From Solirubrobacterales bacterium (GTDB lineage Bacteria; Actinomycetota; Thermoleophilia; Solirubrobacterales; Solirubrobacteraceae), in assembly GCA_025964065.1 (NCBI GenBank), contig JAOPZO010000339.1:1-11354 (forward strand): a DNA stretch of 11,354 nt, written 5' to 3'. This document shows, in pieces, positions 10,774-11,354 of this stretch. The position numbers and the translations under genes are program-made. How positions within the stretch are numbered: the stretch's first letter is position 1; each line of letters opens with the position of its first letter. The notes beneath the pieces are model-generated. The model had not been told where the DNA came from. It worked only from the letters and a program-made list of their open reading frames with translations, and ran no database searches.

Positions 10774-11354
10774 GCAACTACGACATCGCCGAAGACGCCG
10801 AGTCCGGCTTCACCCTCGAGGCGCAGAGCCTCCTGGACCAGGCCGCGGAGTTCGCCGACGGCGAGGAGTACGCCTACCACTCGGGGGCGATGGCCGTCCG
10901 CGAGGAGAACGTGGGCGACTTCTGGTCCATCGAGTGTCGGAACGTCGTGAAGTCCTTCGGACGGAACAACGTCCTCAACGGACTCGAGGTCGGCATCCCC
11001 GAGGGGATGATCACGATCATCCTGGGTCCGTCGGGGACCGGGAAGTCGGTCCTCATCAAGCACCTCATCGGGCTGCTGTTCCCCGACACCGGCGACGTCG
11101 TCGTGCACGGCAAGTCCGTGACGAAGATGACCATGTCGCAGCTCCTCGAGATGCGGCGGAAGTTCGGGATCCTCTTCCAGGACGGCGCTCTCTTCGGGTC
11201 CATGAACCTGTACGACAACGTCGCGTTCCCGCTGCGCCAGCACACGAACAACAGCGAGAAGGAGATCCACGACGTCGTCATGCGGCGCCTGGACGAGGTC
11301 GGCCTCGCCAACGGCGCCGAGACGCGGATGCCCTCCGAGCTCTCCGGCGGCATG
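10770..11354 (+). CDS. Mce/Mla-type ABC transporter ATP-binding protein, N-terminal part (runs off right edge)
   Basis: The 195 codons from ATG 10770 to the window end stay open. Residues 53-195 match MlaF/MceG-type ATPases that power Mce lipid transporters. WSIECRNVVKSFGRNNVLNGLEVGIPEG precedes Walker A GPSGTGKS (86-93), then IKHLIGLLFPDTGDVVVHGK. The Q-loop is FGILFQDGALFGSMNLYDNVAFPLR with Gln137. The signature starts at LSGGM (191-195), where the window stops; Walker B and the H-switch lie outside. FQDGALF-S-x-N/T-V-x-x-NVAFPLR is diagnostic of this family. About 52 acidic residues precede the ABC domain, longer than usual for MlaF. The gene overlaps the SCP2 gene by ATGA. MlaE-type permease and Mce-domain genes are expected downstream by analogy. 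Confidence 0.9.
   Translation, partial: MSNYDIAEDAESGFTLEAQSLLDQAAEFADGEEYAYHSGAMAVREENVGDFWSIECRNVVKSFGRNNVLNGLEVGIPEGMITIILGPSGTGKSVLIKHLIGLLFPDTGDVVVHGKSVTKMTMSQLLEMRRKFGILFQDGALFGSMNLYDNVAFPLRQHTNNSEKEIHDVVMRRLDEVGLANGAETRMPSELSGGM

Noticed and set aside
1..11354. CRISPR arrays, tRNA genes, insertion sequences, long direct repeats
   Set aside because: I read for them and saw none. Repeats found are short inverted repeats only; a systematic repeat or covariance-model search could not be run.

Overview
The window is very GC-rich, densely coded DNA with GTG starts and several stop/start overlaps (ATGA, TAATG). The protein families point to a high-GC actinobacterium: an M. tuberculosis Rv1284-type beta-carbonic anhydrase, an HtaA-like lipoprotein, a propane-monooxygenase-type diiron enzyme and an Mce-type ABC ATPase. 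My best guess is Thermoleophilia (Solirubrobacterales, e.g. Conexibacter or Patulibacter relatives), inferred from family resemblance only. I see no tRNA, rRNA, CRISPR array, insertion sequence or phage gene.

Left part (1-3410, all minus strand): a pair comprising a membrane-anchored or lipoprotein-like protein and a zinc-ribbon protein that runs off the left edge; then, upstream of a pair of hairpins, a short run of extended SDR dehydrogenase/epimerase, beta-carbonic anhydrase and HtaA-like lipoprotein. A divergent interval (3411-3511) separates these from a plus-strand ABC-type ATPase that keeps Walker A but has lost nearly every other catalytic motif. Its 3' end overlaps the last gene of the monooxygenase operon tail to tail by 35 bp.

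Centre (4179-9376): a complete four-component soluble diiron monooxygenase (SDIMO) of the propane/alkane type. Hydroxylase large subunit, hydroxylase small subunit and coupling protein form a tight minus-strand operon. The flavin/[2Fe-2S] reductase and a GAF-LuxR regulator are transcribed the other way. The known prmABCD order (large subunit, reductase, small subunit, coupling protein) is therefore split around a 117-bp divergent promoter region that carries a perfect 18-bp inverted repeat, GGGTGAT-N4-ATCACCC. Electrons should flow NAD(P)H to FAD to 2Fe-2S in the reductase, then to the E/EXXH diiron centre of the large subunit, with the small coupling protein gating turnover. The true substrate cannot be read from sequence.

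Right part (9454-11354, plus strand): two paralogous SCP2-type lipid-carrier proteins, a small membrane protein between them, and the 5' part of an intact Mce/Mla-type ABC ATPase (overlapping the second SCP2 gene by ATGA). This looks like the start of an Mce lipid/sterol import locus. Its closeness to the monooxygenase suggests uptake, intracellular carriage and hydroxylation of a hydrophobic compound as a working hypothesis.

Several starts (large subunit, reductase, LuxR gene, first SCP2 gene) lack a Shine-Dalgarno sequence and carry a -10-like hexamer at about -14 to -7 from the start codon, as expected for leaderless mRNAs. Three of the four share a TCGCGC run between hexamer and start.
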